A stretch of DNA of 64,000 nucleotides from contig JAQMRL010000003.1 of NCBI GenBank assembly GCA_035578175.1, positions 81,231,969-81,295,968 on the forward strand, given 5' to 3'. The notes beneath the pieces are model-generated. The model was not told the DNA's origin and did not search any database. It saw only the letters and a list, made by a program, of their open reading frames with translations. The stretch comes from Catonia carolina. Taxonomy: Eukaryota; Arthropoda; Insecta; Hemiptera; Achilidae. The stretch's first letter is position 1. Each line of letters starts with the position of its first letter. A program made the translations under genes and the position numbers. Below, piece after piece: positions 22,501 to 33,038 of the stretch.

Positions 22501-23561
22501 TTAAATTTAGACCACGTGAGGTGACTTTAGACGTTTCTGGAAGCTCTTTTTGTAGCCCACATTCCCAGTATTACTTCACAGTAGGCTTTTCTCCTTTCTT
22601 CTGTCTACCTTGTGTTCTGTTTTTGCTCTTCGTGGAATACCTTTAAAGGGAGATGGCACGATGGTTTTAACTCAAAATTTAGATTTTTTATTTTTTATGT
22701 TTTTCAATAGTTCAGGCCTAGATATACAAGAAAAAACATTAAATTACGTCAAAAAAATATTTTTTTATGAAATAATTAAGTTTTTTCAAGTTTACACAGA
22801 AAAGTTATCATGTTACCATGAACGAATATTTTTCACAATTTTATACTGCTCGTTTTATTGCAAAGAGAATATTAGTTTTTAAAATATATGCAACACTGTT
22901 TTTTGTATTAGCTGATGGTTCAGCGTTCTAAACAACTGTTGATGGGAAATTTACTTATTTGTGTAAATTTTGCTTTTGGTTTGTGCCTTCTTGTTTCTTG
23001 CATTTCCCATAAATTTAGATTTTTAACACTAGGCACATTTTACTCAGAAACCAATAACCTACCAGGCTGAAATTTTTACCAGGTAATTATCTTGTATATC
23101 CACATATAGGCCTACTGATATTTTTATGACTTTCTCGGGTGCTTCAAAAATTAATAATACGCAGAAAACGTAGAAAACAATTTGTAAAAACTTTATGTTA
23201 TTCGTAATTTAAAAAAAAAATGGTTCGGTCTAAAGATTAAATTGAAAAAAATGTCAGTAGCTCGAGAAGAAACCCAACATTTATAGTGTGTAAAGTTTAA
23301 TTTCCCTATCTGTAATGAATCCTATGAAAAATGTACCTAAAAATAGCAAATTTAACATTGGCGGGATACAAAGTACAGTCTCCCTTTAAGTCCGTAATTT
23401 ATTATTTGTCTGAATTTGGTTTGGTTCTTTAGGTTTTCTCGATTTATTCCGGTTTTCTCCATATACTTTCTGACTTCTTTGACCATTTGACCGACACCTA
23501 CATCTCTCCTCCCTTCCGGTCTGTACTTTAAAACTTTGAGGGGAACCCTTTCATTTGACAT
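22500..23561 (-). pseudogene. Non-LTR retrotransposon ORF2 C-terminus, interrupted by a TTAA element
   Basis: The right part (23386-23561) reads LSNERVPLKVLKYRPEGRRD-type sequence, then KFRQIINYGLK, resembling the C-terminal region of LINE ORF2s with a KP-GRR motif. After removing the TTAA element, the frame continues on the far side (22500-22647) as GIPRRAKTEHKVDRRKEKS. The frame was therefore continuous before the insertion. It is 5' truncated, and the family is not identified. Confidence 0.65.
22648..23385. mobile_element. TTAA-flanked non-autonomous element (AGGGAGA ends)
   Basis: TTAA lies at both borders (22644-22647 and 23386-23389). The left end is AGGGAGATGGC and the right end is GTACAGTCTCCCT, giving a 7-bp perfect terminal inversion with further scattered matches. 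It is 738 bp and has no transposase. The interior is AT-rich with open frames that lack motifs. TTAA targeting suggests piggyBac or Kolobok, and the ends differ from the 7634-8486 element. Confidence 0.75.
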
Positions 23562-23604
23562 TCTCTCTATAGAGAGAATGTCTCTCTCTGTAGAGAGAAT
23601 GTCA
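23558..23604. repeat. Short inverted/direct repeat (TCTCTCTATAGAGAGA)
   Basis: GACATTCTCTCTATAGAGAG AATGTC is followed by a variant of the same palindrome, so the block can fold into small alternative hairpins. Confidence 0.8.
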
Positions 23605-24600
23605 AATTTAAAATATAATAATAGAAATCAATAAATATGGTGCAAGAAAACTGTTGTTGAAATTAATAAATGAACTAAGAAATGAAGATTTACTGTAGGA
23701 ACTGGTTATCTTCAACAATGAGAAAATAAAAGAATATTTTTAAGGTTGGAGACAGCACATAGAAAGGATTTCAGCTTAAAGGATACCTTCAATTATTTAC
23801 ACGTCCGATGGTATACTCCGAAAGGGAAGTGTGACGCTGGCAGTCCTAAAAAGAAATGACTTAAAAATATAGTTTTTGAATTCAGAGCAGACATATACAA
23901 AGCCTTGTTTGCAAGAATATAAATAAATTAATTTTATTTACAATCATATTAACGTGTTAATATTATTATATTATATCATTGTCTTCAAAAATAATATTTA
24001 TGCTTGATACTTCTAAAGGATAATGAATTTTAAAACAAAACAGCAATAAACGGGTCAAAAATAATCATAAAAATGTAAACAAACGTTAAATAATTTTAAA
24101 ATGAATGTTTACAAAATCTGATAACAACTTGTAGACAATCTTCAACATAATTGATATTGGTTCCCATGACATGATGATTAAGAAATAAGTTACCCGATAT
24201 GCTTAAATAATACAATCACAAAATCCTACGCAAATAAAAACAAAATAAGAAAAATTCTCTTTCTCTTCTCACAACTTATATTTTACTAATACAAACATAA
24301 TTGATTGCTTTTTTGATATTTAATGAAATAAGTTTTGTCTATTTCCATTTTATTCGCCAGTCTGTCTCCAGTTCTTTTACAGATCAGTTCCTTTGTTTCA
24401 TAAAGTACTTCTGCTGTTCATTGTGTAACTAAACACTGTGTGCTCTGCAGCTTAGTTAGTTAAATCTGTATTTTTAAGTTCTTTTTTACAGAAATATTTT
24501 TACGTCGATTAAAGGTGAGTACACATTTATTTTAAATTGCATATTTAACATTATAAACGATACGTATAAGGCTTCCTGGACCTGTTCATTCAAACTAAGT
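23605..24600. other. No gene recognised; possible non-coding exon signals near the right edge
   Basis: AT-rich. At 24470-24520, TTCTTTTTTACAG is followed after 23 nt by AAAG/GTGAGTA, a consensus-like splice donor. The preceding 24340-24470 is richer in GC. No coding frame supports an exon. Confidence 0.35.
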
Positions 24601-24604
24601 AACT

Positions 24605-25075
24605 TGCTATTTTTACTTTCTCTTATCCTATATTAAGTGTTTAGAGAAGGAATGTATTGTCTTAAAGTTGATTTTTCGAAATCGGTTGTTCACCGGAAAT
24701 ACACGTTTTAAGGGCCCTAATTTATAAAGTCCTAATAAGGACAAATTTAAATTTTTAAAACATAAAATATATATTTAAAATATTTACTGAATTCTAATTT
24801 GATTTAAAATTTAATTTATTTTTAAAACATTTGGTGCGAAAAACTCACACGACTTTCTCTTCCCAATGTAAATAATAAAACATACACGTAGGTAACCTCA
24901 AATTAATGTTAGTAAACAGTGTAAAATGAAAAACATAACCTAATTTTAATCGTAAGTAAATGACGCTAAAGAATACCTACCTTAGTTTGGTTTAATATTA
25001 CGGAAAAATTACTAATTGACGATAAACTAGGCTTTGTAGAGAAAAATGCTTTAAATAAATTTCTAGATAAATTCA
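24605..25075. repeat. Family T pieces, opposite ends side by side
   Basis: 24605-24725 is the family right end in reverse (ACTTTCTCTTATCC ... CGAAATCGGTTGTTCACCGG). 24826-25075 is the left end in forward orientation (CACACGACTTTCTCTTCCC ... AAAACATAACCTAATTTTAA). Both blocks recur elsewhere in the window. Confidence 0.75.
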
Positions 25076-25196
25076 GTTAAAAAAAACAAACTTAAATATT
25101 ACTATTGCTCCTGGCCAAGCAGCTAAAGAGGTTTAGTTTTTAAAAAAAATTGATAAATTAGGTAATTTGGGCACGGTGTACGTTATCCCTTAGATC

Positions 25197-26293
25197 AGTG
25201 TTTTTCAACCTATGGGTCCTGCGACCCCCTAGGGGGGATGTCTCGAAATACGGAGAAAAATTAAAAATAGCCATTGCTATTTATTTCATTTTTAATACAC
25301 AAATCCCTTATAATAACAATCTTGACTTATGGTGTCCAGCTCTTTGGAGTAGCGGCAGAGAGTAATTTGAAGTCGATCCTGTCCTTTCAATCGAAATTCT
25401 TAAGACTTGCTTCTGGGGCTCCTTTTTATGTAAGCAATAAAACCCTCCACGACAATTTCAAAACTCCGACAGTAAAGGAGCTAACCGCGTCTTTGTATAG
25501 TAAATTTCACGAACGACTAGATGACCATCCAAACCAACTAGTCCGTGATCTAGCTACAAGGAACTTCCCAACTTTGCGATGTCTCAAGCGAAAATGGAGT
25601 AGAGACCTCTTGGTCTGAATAACGGACAATACCCTTAGTAATAAACGGAGAATGTACCACTGGGTCCCTCTTCTCCTTAAAGTGAAACTACTCACCGCCA
25701 TTTAAATATCATATACGGAAATTGTGCAGCTCAATATATTGCACTACCGTAATAAAAAAAAAAAAAAATTAAAGATAAAAAAAATTGTACAATACTTTAA
25801 CAATTTTTTCCAATTAAATTAACGTGAAACTTGGGATTATTTAGAATCAATCAATTTTTGAATGTTTGGATTTATTTTTGTAACACAAGAAACGATAATA
25901 TTTTTCAGTGCCAAACGATTTCTTGATTAGGTTTCAAATTTACCATTATGGTAAATCCTTGTTCTTAATTTTAGGATATGGCAAATGGTTTCAAAAATTT
26001 CAACGCTACTCTGGACAGTACTGCGTATTCCTTTTTAAAACTTAATTCAAAATTTGTCGGCACAAGCATTGTTGAAAGTTAATTTTATTGCCTGATCACT
26101 TGATAGCTCTATCATGATAGTTCATCATTAAGATGAACACTTGGCTCAGCATTTTGTGCTGCTCGCTCATTAAACGGATTGACTCCCAAAAATTACAATT
26201 AATGTAGATTTTTTTTTGCCATTAATTAGAGGGCGTCGACAAAATTCTTAACCTAAAAAGGGGTCGCAGTGTCTAAACGTTTGAGAACTACTG
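25197..26293. mobile_element. Non-autonomous hAT-like element
   Basis: The left end is CAGTGTTTTTCAACCTATGG then GTCCTGCGACCCCC. The right end reads GGGGTCGCAGTGTC then GTTTGAGAACTACTG. These are the CAGxGxTTxTCAAxC ... GCGACCCC inverted ends typical of hAT elements. Flanks are CCTTAGAT and CCTAAGAT, an 8-bp duplication with one mismatch. No transposase was seen. The interior contains a jockey tail at 25274-25770. Confidence 0.85.
25274..25770 (+). pseudogene. Jockey-type LINE tail (LDDHPNQL family) inside the hAT element
   Basis: A 114-codon open frame reads TYGVQLFGVAAESNLKSIL, FLRLASGAPFYVSNKTLHDN, ERLDDHPNQLVRDLA and LKRKWSRDLLV, then a stop. A 3' UTR with GTACCACTGGGTCCC and GTGCAGCTCAATAT and an A-rich tail TAATAAAAAA...TTAAAGATAAA follow. 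It is 5' truncated and retains only the C-terminal domain. Related copies are at 50.15 and 58.7 kb. Confidence 0.9.
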
Positions 26294-26815
26294 CCTAAGA
26301 TTAAATAAAAATACTAAATATTTTTTATGGTTTATTGTATGATATTATAGAGTACACAATACAATAACATAAGGGCAACAAGTCATACGAATCAGACAGG
26401 TTGAACCTGGACTTCTGTATTTTTAAAAGAGGGTGTGAGTGTTGTGTCCTACCGGCGTTACGGTTGAGATGAATTCTTTTAACCGTTCCGTCATCCCAAC
26501 GGTCGTCGTCTCGTCTCGCCAGCTTCTTAAAGACTTTTATTTAATTTGGAGGGGGAGTTTTAAGACGTTTCTTTGCTTCTTACCCCCAGCAAAACGTCTT
26601 GAGACTCTTTCAGTTCCTTCTTAGTGTTCTCAGTTGTAACGTACTTGTATCTGTTACAAATTGTGTCACTCCAATTAAGTTCCTGCTTAAGATTGTCAAC
26701 CACAGGTAAAATATCATTATATTTCATTTAAATTAACTTAACAAAATGAAAAGAAATTTTAAATTTAACTTGAAGCGCCTGCGCTTCGCGCTTCCCAATT
26801 ACTGACATCAGCGCG
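26294..26815. other. No gene assigned; GC-richer patch ending in a donor-like site
   Basis: 26430-26705 is more GC-rich than its surroundings and ends CAACCACAG/GTAAAAT, resembling an exon 3' edge. It could be a 5' non-coding exon or LTR-like sequence. No coding similarity is visible. Confidence 0.35.
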
Positions 26816-26817
26816 TT

Positions 26818-26988
26818 TTTTGTGGTTTAACGTCCGACTGTTTTGCAATTACTGCTAATGCAGACGGTGAAGGATGAAATGATTTTTTTTTGTAACGTAT
26901 GAAAATATTCCGTGCCTGAATGGGGTTCGAACCCAAGACCGCATGATGAGAGGCGAGCAAGTTACCAATTATGCCAATGCAGCCGGGT
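26818..26988 (-). mobile_element. SINE A copy (tail type 2)
   Basis: An antisense copy with the B box (reverse of GGTTCGAACCCC) and the tail AACGTCCGACTGTTTTGC, matching the 3.65-kb copy. A short ATCAGCG is present at both sides. Confidence 0.88.
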
Positions 26989-27049
26989 ATCAGCGGGGAT
27001 TGCCTGCACCGATAAAGAGTGGGGTGTGAGAAAAGACAATTTTTTTTGT

Positions 27050-27190
27050 AATCCCTAATGTATGTACTGTACATTGTAATCCGTTCATTTTAGAACAATA
27101 AGGAACCACATGACCCAATGAGATGAGGATGACGTGTATTACGAGTAATGAGGAGTATTCTTGTATAGATCCAGGCCGACCATTTTAAGG
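27050..27190 (-). mobile_element. SINE B fragment
   Basis: The 3' half of SINE B in reverse: AATCCCTAATGTATG, GAACAATAAGGAACCAC, ATGACCCAATGAGATGAG and CAGGCCGACCATT. It is cut where a hairpin begins. Confidence 0.85.
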
Positions 27191-27296
27191 ATTTTTAAAG
27201 ATTATCCATTTTATGACGAATATATATATATATATATTCGTCATATATATATATATATATATATATATTCGTCATAAAATGGATCATCTTTAAAAA
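27191..27296. repeat. Long hairpin around (AT)n
   Basis: ATTTTTAAAGATTATCCATT then TTATGACGAATAT at the left is mirrored by ATATTCGTCATAAAATGGAT then CATCTTTAAAAAT at the right, with one mismatch in about 32 bp. The loop is (AT)n interrupted by TTCGTC. It may be a MITE; no clear duplication was seen. Confidence 0.85.
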
Positions 27297-27309
27297 TATA
27301 ATTAAAGTA

Positions 27310-27760
27310 CCTAATAGAAAATATAAAAATCGACAACTTTTAATTCATGCATTTTCTTCTACAGTGCTTACTTAGTTACTTACTACAGTGCTTACTTAGT
27401 ATTTTGCTCGTAAAAATCGGTAAAAAATTGTATTTTTTAAGATTGTGGGACTTAGTATGCATTCTACGAGAAAAGTGTATACAATAAAAGTTATAGGAAA
27501 TTAAAAAACCGACAACTTTTATGTTAGAATTTTTCTTGACAGGGACTAGTTTAGAGGTAATTACTGACTTTCCGTATTTTTAAGTTCTACCGCTAGGTTG
27601 GTTTTCATTTAGCGTCATTTACTCGTGATTAAAATTAGGTTGGTTTTCATTTTACTTTGTTTAATTATGATTAAACATAGAATATATTGTTCATTAAATA
27701 AATTGGCAAGAGAAAGTCGTGTGAGTACCATATTTCACACCAAATTAATGTAGAGAAAAG
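27310..27760 (-). repeat. Family T copy, left-end half, antisense
   Basis: Contains CGACAACTTTTA twice and AAATTAGGTTGGTTTTCATT, ending GGCAAGAGAAAGTCGTGTG. This is the reverse of the left end at 24826 and 36078. A local tandem duplication of CTACAGTGCTTACTTAG occurs at about 27360-27403. Confidence 0.75.
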
Positions 27761-27764
27761 TGGT

Positions 27765-28088
27765 CATTCAATCACATTTTTAGGTTCAAGTTCATTTTAA
27801 AATGTCTAGTCCACTTAATATGTGTACACCGGAAGAGCGTTGTTTAGTGATAAGATTTTTAAGATCCGAAGGTGTAAAAAAGCGGATAGTATAAATTGAA
27901 CGAATGGTTCAAACGGCAAGGTAGTCTTTTACATGCTGGATATCAGAAAACTCACAAAACGGTCGAAAAGTGCCTAAATGTTTTTTGATGCTAGGATAAA
28001 AAAGGTGTAAGTTTTTTTGTGTCATTGAATAAATCGTTTTTTCTCTACATCAATTTGTCTTATTGGTTTATTGAATATCCCTCGTAAA
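27765..28088 (+). pseudogene. Mariner remnant, internally deleted
   Basis: A plus frame starts MSSPLNMCTPEERCLVIRFL then RSEGVKK, the N-terminal HTH of a SETMAR-type mariner transposase, and decays after about 30 codons. A C-terminal-like EKCLNVF follows shortly. The right end reads TTATTGAATATCCCTCGTA, an inverted-repeat-like mariner end. CAAATTRATGTAGAGAAAA occurs near both ends in inverted orientation. The left terminus appears lost against family T. Confidence 0.65.
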
Positions 28089-28235
28089 TGGCATGTGTTT
28101 GTAAGACTGGAAAGTTTCAGTTGGCTGTCTGCGATGTTTTTTGAGAAAAAGAGTTTTAAGTAGGTTCTGTTTTAACATTTATCTTGTTACTGGTCTCCTT
28201 AAAATGATTTTTATAAAGGTCTTATCTAATTATAA

Positions 28236-29840
28236 TTAATTAATATTAAGTATACCAAAACAATATTGTATCTGATAACAAAATTTTTCTTTCAATAAAT
28301 TTAATACTCTGTTATTGCAAATAAATAAAACAAAAAGAAATACACAATGCAATTCATTAATAATAGCAAATAATTTTACTGTCCATAAAGGCCCTCCGAT
28401 TATGTTTCCAATCGTGGGACTTAAATTTGTTAAAGCCCAAAATATTCCCAATGTCAAAAACACCTGTAAGAATAATTTAAATAAATCTTCGTTATCAGTA
28501 AGAACTTTTTTGTTAGATTGTAAAATATTTGTACTTTTTTTATGTTTGTATATTCTGTAACAAATAGCCACAAATAATATGAAATTAAATATAAATAACA
28601 CAATTGATAATATTACAAATAAATTTGAAGGTGTGTATATTAATTTACAATCATAATCAGGTTTAAAAAAGGAAGAATCTTGCAATGATAAATCGCATAA
28701 TAAATGTATCAAAATAATAAAAAAAGGTATTCTGTAGGAATAGATTGAATATTTGATCATTTGTGTTCTTTCTTCATGTTTAGTCATATTCGAAATTTGC
28801 ACTGTGTAACTTTTGAACACATTCCACATGTTATAACACATTATGTTTACCCAAAACACTTTGCTTATAACTCCAAATTGTCTTAAATACCACATCGATT
28901 TACAATAAAAGGAAGTTTCTGATAAATTTTTGATAGAATTTTCGCCAACATGGTAAATTATCCCTTTCTGTATATTATCCAATAACCTATAATGCGTACC
29001 GATTTTTTCAGATAAATGACGATTATTCATCCACATGTATAATAATTCTGTAAAATTTTGTATCAGTATTGTAAATAATAAATTCATCACAAATTTTCCT
29101 AACATATTTCGTAGTTCAGGTAGAACAAAATAAATTATGATTGATGTTAACGTAAAAGTTAATGGCAATAAATGTCGAATGAACATATTATTAAACCAAT
29201 AATTATCCGCTACTTCCTCTGATTTTATTAACTCTTTCAAAAATGCCACGAAAATATCCGTACACACAAAATTTTTTATTTCATTCACACTATTTACATA
29301 TTCTATACAGTACGGAAGATTTAATAAAAGTACATTATATATTTCTCTTCTTAATTCAGATGGAACTGCCGAAAAATTTAAATACATATCAATATATGTT
29401 TCAATGTATGCATAATTGTCGCATGATTTTTTAAAGATATAAGGAATTTCATCATTATAATTTATATGTTTAGTTTCATTTTCAAATATAAGTTTACATT
29501 TTAAATTATCATTCATCTCATAAGTATCTAGACAACATGTATGAGTAAATGGAATATGTGATGGGCAAAATAGAATATTATTATTATAAATATATATTGA
29601 ATCGTTATCGAAATATACGTTATTGTTCATCAGCAAACTACCATTTGCGTACTCTTCTTTAATAAAATCCTTATTAATAATCAATCCTAACGTACACTTG
29701 TAAGGTAGGTCTTTTACGACAGCCCTATGACTGATTAATGTATCTAGTAAATATTTATGATACAAAAAAAATCCAGATCTTATAAGTATATAACATACGA
29801 TCGCCGATAATGCGAACAACACTTTGTAAAGAAAACGCAT
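28236..29840 (-). CDS. Methuselah-like family B G-protein-coupled receptor
   Basis: A 534-aa seven-transmembrane receptor, predicted to sit in the plasma membrane and signal through G proteins; its ligand is unknown. Residues 1-28 form a hydrophobic signal or anchor. Residues 30-215 are an ectodomain with NGS, NET and NFS glycosylation sites and a CCLDTY-type cysteine pair near 102. Seven helices follow at about 220-241, 247-270, 316-345, 365-385, 404-430, 452-473 and 486-510. VFWVNIMCYNMWNVF in helix 3, YSIYSYRIPFFIILI in helix 4 and LFKLFLQVFLTLGIFWAL in helix 6 follow the Methuselah family pattern. The start is supported by an in-frame TAA eight codons upstream (29862-29864). The frame is one exon, which could mean a retrocopy or an intronless family member. 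No poly(A) tract or duplication was seen. It is flanked by a mariner remnant. Confidence 0.9.
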   Translation of the reverse strand: MRFLYKVLFALSAIVCYILIRSGFFLYHKYLLDTLISHRAVVKDLPYKCTLGLIINKDFIKEEYANGSLLMNNNVYFDNDSIYIYNNNILFCPSHIPFTHTCCLDTYEMNDNLKCKLIFENETKHINYNDEIPYIFKKSCDNYAYIETYIDMYLNFSAVPSELRREIYNVLLLNLPYCIEYVNSVNEIKNFVCTDIFVAFLKELIKSEEVADNYWFNNMFIRHLLPLTFTLTSIIIYFVLPELRNMLGKFVMNLLFTILIQNFTELLYMWMNNRHLSEKIGTHYRLLDNIQKGIIYHVGENSIKNLSETSFYCKSMWYLRQFGVISKVFWVNIMCYNMWNVFKSYTVQISNMTKHEERTQMIKYSIYSYRIPFFIILIHLLCDLSLQDSSFFKPDYDCKLIYTPSNLFVILSIVLFIFNFILFVAICYRIYKHKKSTNILQSNKKVLTDNEDLFKLFLQVFLTLGIFWALTNLSPTIGNIIGGPLWTVKLFAIINELHCVFLFVLFICNNRVLNLLKEKFCYQIQYCFGILNIN

Positions 29841-30165
29841 TTTAAAAATTATATATTCACCTTAATTATAATTAAATTATATTATTAAATATATTAAATT
29901 ATATTTCACCTTGTTTTCACCTTTCATGAGTACTGATTACTGATATAGGAAATCATTCCACTAACCAATATTAACGATATTGTAATTTTATAAAAAAAGG
30001 TATCGAAAATTTTATGATAAATTGTGTAAACGGAGTTTGTGGTAGATATAAACCTACTGTTGATAAGAAATTTGTTGTGATAATAAGACCATGGATCACA
30101 GACCTTGATGAATAACTTTTCCTTTTGATTGCTTTAATAATTATTTTTATTATTATATGCTTATT
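29841..30165. other. AT-rich upstream region of the receptor gene
   Basis: Just upstream of the minus-strand start are two similar words, AAGGTGAAATATAATTT and AAGGTGAATATATAATTT, within AT-rich DNA. Promoter activity is plausible by position only. Confidence 0.35.
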
Positions 30166-30169
30166 AAAA

Positions 30170-30310
30170 CTTGATCTTTGCCGAAAAAAACAAGTGGAGC
30201 GTAAAATTACTTGCACTCGATATCCTTGGGCTAAAAAAATAGTTCTGTTTCTTATCACATCGTCAGCCAATTATATGCCTCCTAGCAGAGCTTTCTGCAT
30301 CACTAGGTTG
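30170..30310 (+). repeat. Family A fragment (leader part)
   Basis: AAGTGGAGCGTAAAATTACT and ATAGTTCTGTTTCTTATCAC match the 5' part of the family A copy at 5.7 kb. The body is missing. Confidence 0.8.
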
Positions 30311-30885
30311 GATAAGACATTTATTATACAGTTGTGTTAGAAAACTGGGATAAAATTTTCAGACCCATGAATCGATGAGACCTTCGACTTATTAGATCGC
30401 ACTTGTAATGGTACCCACTATTATTTTATCGAATTCATCATCATTGTCATTCACTACGGTTTAAACCACTTATATCTCTTTTGGAACCCATTTCTTTCTC
30501 GTTAAACCAACACCTGTTATTCCCACCGGTTCATATCGCTACGCTTGCAACAAAAATATTTTTATACAATTCATTAAAAATATTTTCTCAGGATTTATTT
30601 TATGTTGACAAATATTTTTATAAAAAATGGTCAGGTTAAATTAATGTTACAGCAGTACGAAACGTTATTATAAAATAAGATGTCGAAACTCTGAACGACA
30701 TAAGACTTTATGTAACTTTACAGTACAATATCTGTAGCAAGGCTAGTCCACAGTTATTTATATATTGCTACGTTAGCTTACTGGAATGTTCCAAACAGTT
30801 AACACAATACTAGAAAACAGTCTTATGGAATGGATAGATGTAACGGGCAGAAATAACAGACAAGTAAAGTGTTTAATTATTTGCA
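30311..30885. other. No gene seen
   Basis: Unremarkable AT-rich sequence without recognised coding or repeats. Confidence 0.5.
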
Positions 30886-30889
30886 TAAT

Positions 30890-31240
30890 GTATGTTAGTT
30901 CCACGACTACAGATGTAGTTCTGGTTCTTATTACATGGTTAGCCAATTAAATGACTGAAGTATTTAAGAACATAAAAGGTCGAGTTGTAAAATAAATTTA
31001 TCAGAGTTATCTTCTATAAAAGTAATGAATTTCATTAAACAGCACGACCGTGTGGTGAATGACGTGAAAATGTCATTTGCAGAGTGGAAAGTAGATGCTT
31101 CTCAGAGAGCCTGGCATGCTAATAAGCATACTCTTCAACTCAGTTGGGAAGGCACAGGTAAATTACCTCACTCCCAGTTTTAATTAGTAAAGCATCTAGA
31201 GGTTCAACCAGCCTTTCGGCTGGTGACGTAAACAACAAAA
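30890..31240 (+). repeat. Family A copy with preserved internal frame
   Basis: Runs from TTCTTATTACATGGTTAGCC to TTCAACCAGCCTTTCGGCTG. The frame reads VKMSFAEWKVDASQRAWHAN then KHTLQLSWEGTGKLPHSQF, a stop, and LVKHLEVQPAFRL. Confidence 0.88.
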
Positions 31241-31244
31241 ACAG

Positions 31245-33030
31245 TCTTAATGAAAATAATATTTGTTTGTTAGTAGGCCTACATCTTTTGAATAGAACGA
31301 AATTTTTTCCTAATTTTTAAAATATTAGAATTGTAAAATTTTAAATATTTTGAAAAAGCCGTATTTTTCTACAAAAAACGTGAAATATATTAACGTATTC
31401 CATTAATTTATTAATTTAATTTATTATAGTATCCAGATAAAGGAATTTAAAGCTCGAGTAAAACATCAAAAAATAATAAGCATATAAAATAATCTACTTT
31501 AATATATATCTATATACGATATCGTAAACCTTATTTTAAAATTTCAACATAAAACAAATGATAAACAATTCTGAAAAACGTCAATAATGATCAGATAAAA
31601 GATTATCCGTTGAAAACATTACAAATTATGTTTTCATATAAAAGATTATCGGATAGAAGGATTTTTGGTACGATTTATAAAGGTTGCAATGCATGTTTGA
31701 ATGAGTTTAGGGAAGAGAAAGGGGTTTTTAAACGAAGTTTACCATCATATATTTATTGGTTTTATCCAAAATGCTTTTTGTGAAAATTTAGAATAGAATA
31801 CACAAGTTAAATACTGCATAAAAACGTTTATGATAAAATTATTTAACTAACGATATTTGTTAGGAAAATTTTAAATAAAAAAAATCCAGAAAAAAATCCC
31901 TATATATTATATGTATATAATTACAGTAAGAGTAGGTGTTATGATGATATTTAAACCGAAATGAATCTCGTCAATTAAATTAACAGTGATTAACATAAAA
32001 TGAATGTGATATTTAAAAAACAACACAAATACATTGATTAAACGTAAAAAAAGTTTTTTGTTTTTTCCATACTGTTTGTAAAATCGTGTAATTTATTTCA
32101 ACATTAATATTAGATTAGCACTCACCATATCTACCTTAGGTAATCGTTTCATTTAAAAATCGTTTATGTTTTATTTAAAAATTTAAATATATGTAGAAGT
32201 TTTTAATATTATAAATTTTTATTTTAAATTTTCTCACCTATTAAGTGAGATTAAAAATGATTTAAATAGTCTAATATTAAAGAATAGGAAAATTTATTTT
32301 ATTCACATAATTTATAAAATACATTCTATTTATTTTCTAATTAAATAGAATTATGGTAATTTACACGTTCAGTTGACACAGTGGATCTTATGGGAATCGT
32401 CACTGCTATTAGCGCAACTAAAAACATCAATTAAAGGCATCTGGATGCGTAAATAAATACATTTTTTAAACCTCTGTAGAACTTTTATTTTTAAGGTAAA
32501 ACTAGCCACAATTCAAGTTTTCCTTGACAGAAAAAAATGTATTTTGTAGAATGTTTAATGATTGTAAAAAATAAAATAAAAACTGTAACAACATTTTCAT
32601 CTATTTGGGGGGGTTAAAATGAATATCTTATATATTTTACTGCAGATCTACTAATGCCTTCTCCACTTTCCCTTGCCAGACTTTCTAAACACTGCGTGAT
32701 AAATGTAAACAAATGACGCAATCGGTTAGTACAAATCTAAAAAAGTCTTCCCCAGTACAGATATCGAAAAGAGTATTACACATTTGGAATCCACATATGA
32801 AGTTAAGTATAAACTTATATTTTTACTTATTAATTAATAGTCGTATAGTACACTACATTATTAAGATTTGTTATCGATGGAACGGGAATGTTGTTGGTTA
32901 TGACGGCATTGATTGATCTACAAAGCCGATGTTTGTGCACCTGCTTGTAGCAGTGAAAGCCCCGTAAGAAATACATTGTCCTATACTGCTCCGTTGTGTC
33001 AACTGAACGTGCAAACTACTTATAGAAGTA
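31245..33030. other. No gene seen; possible old SINE tail
   Basis: Very AT-rich. At about 32385-32465, CTGCTATTAGCGCAAC and GGATGCGTAAATAAATAC resemble a decayed SINE A/C tail. Nothing else was recognised. Confidence 0.45.
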
Positions 33031-33038
33031 ATTAAATA

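Noticed and set aside
28315..29434. Two plus-strand frames of 63-81 codons
   Set aside because: Antisense shadows of the receptor gene.
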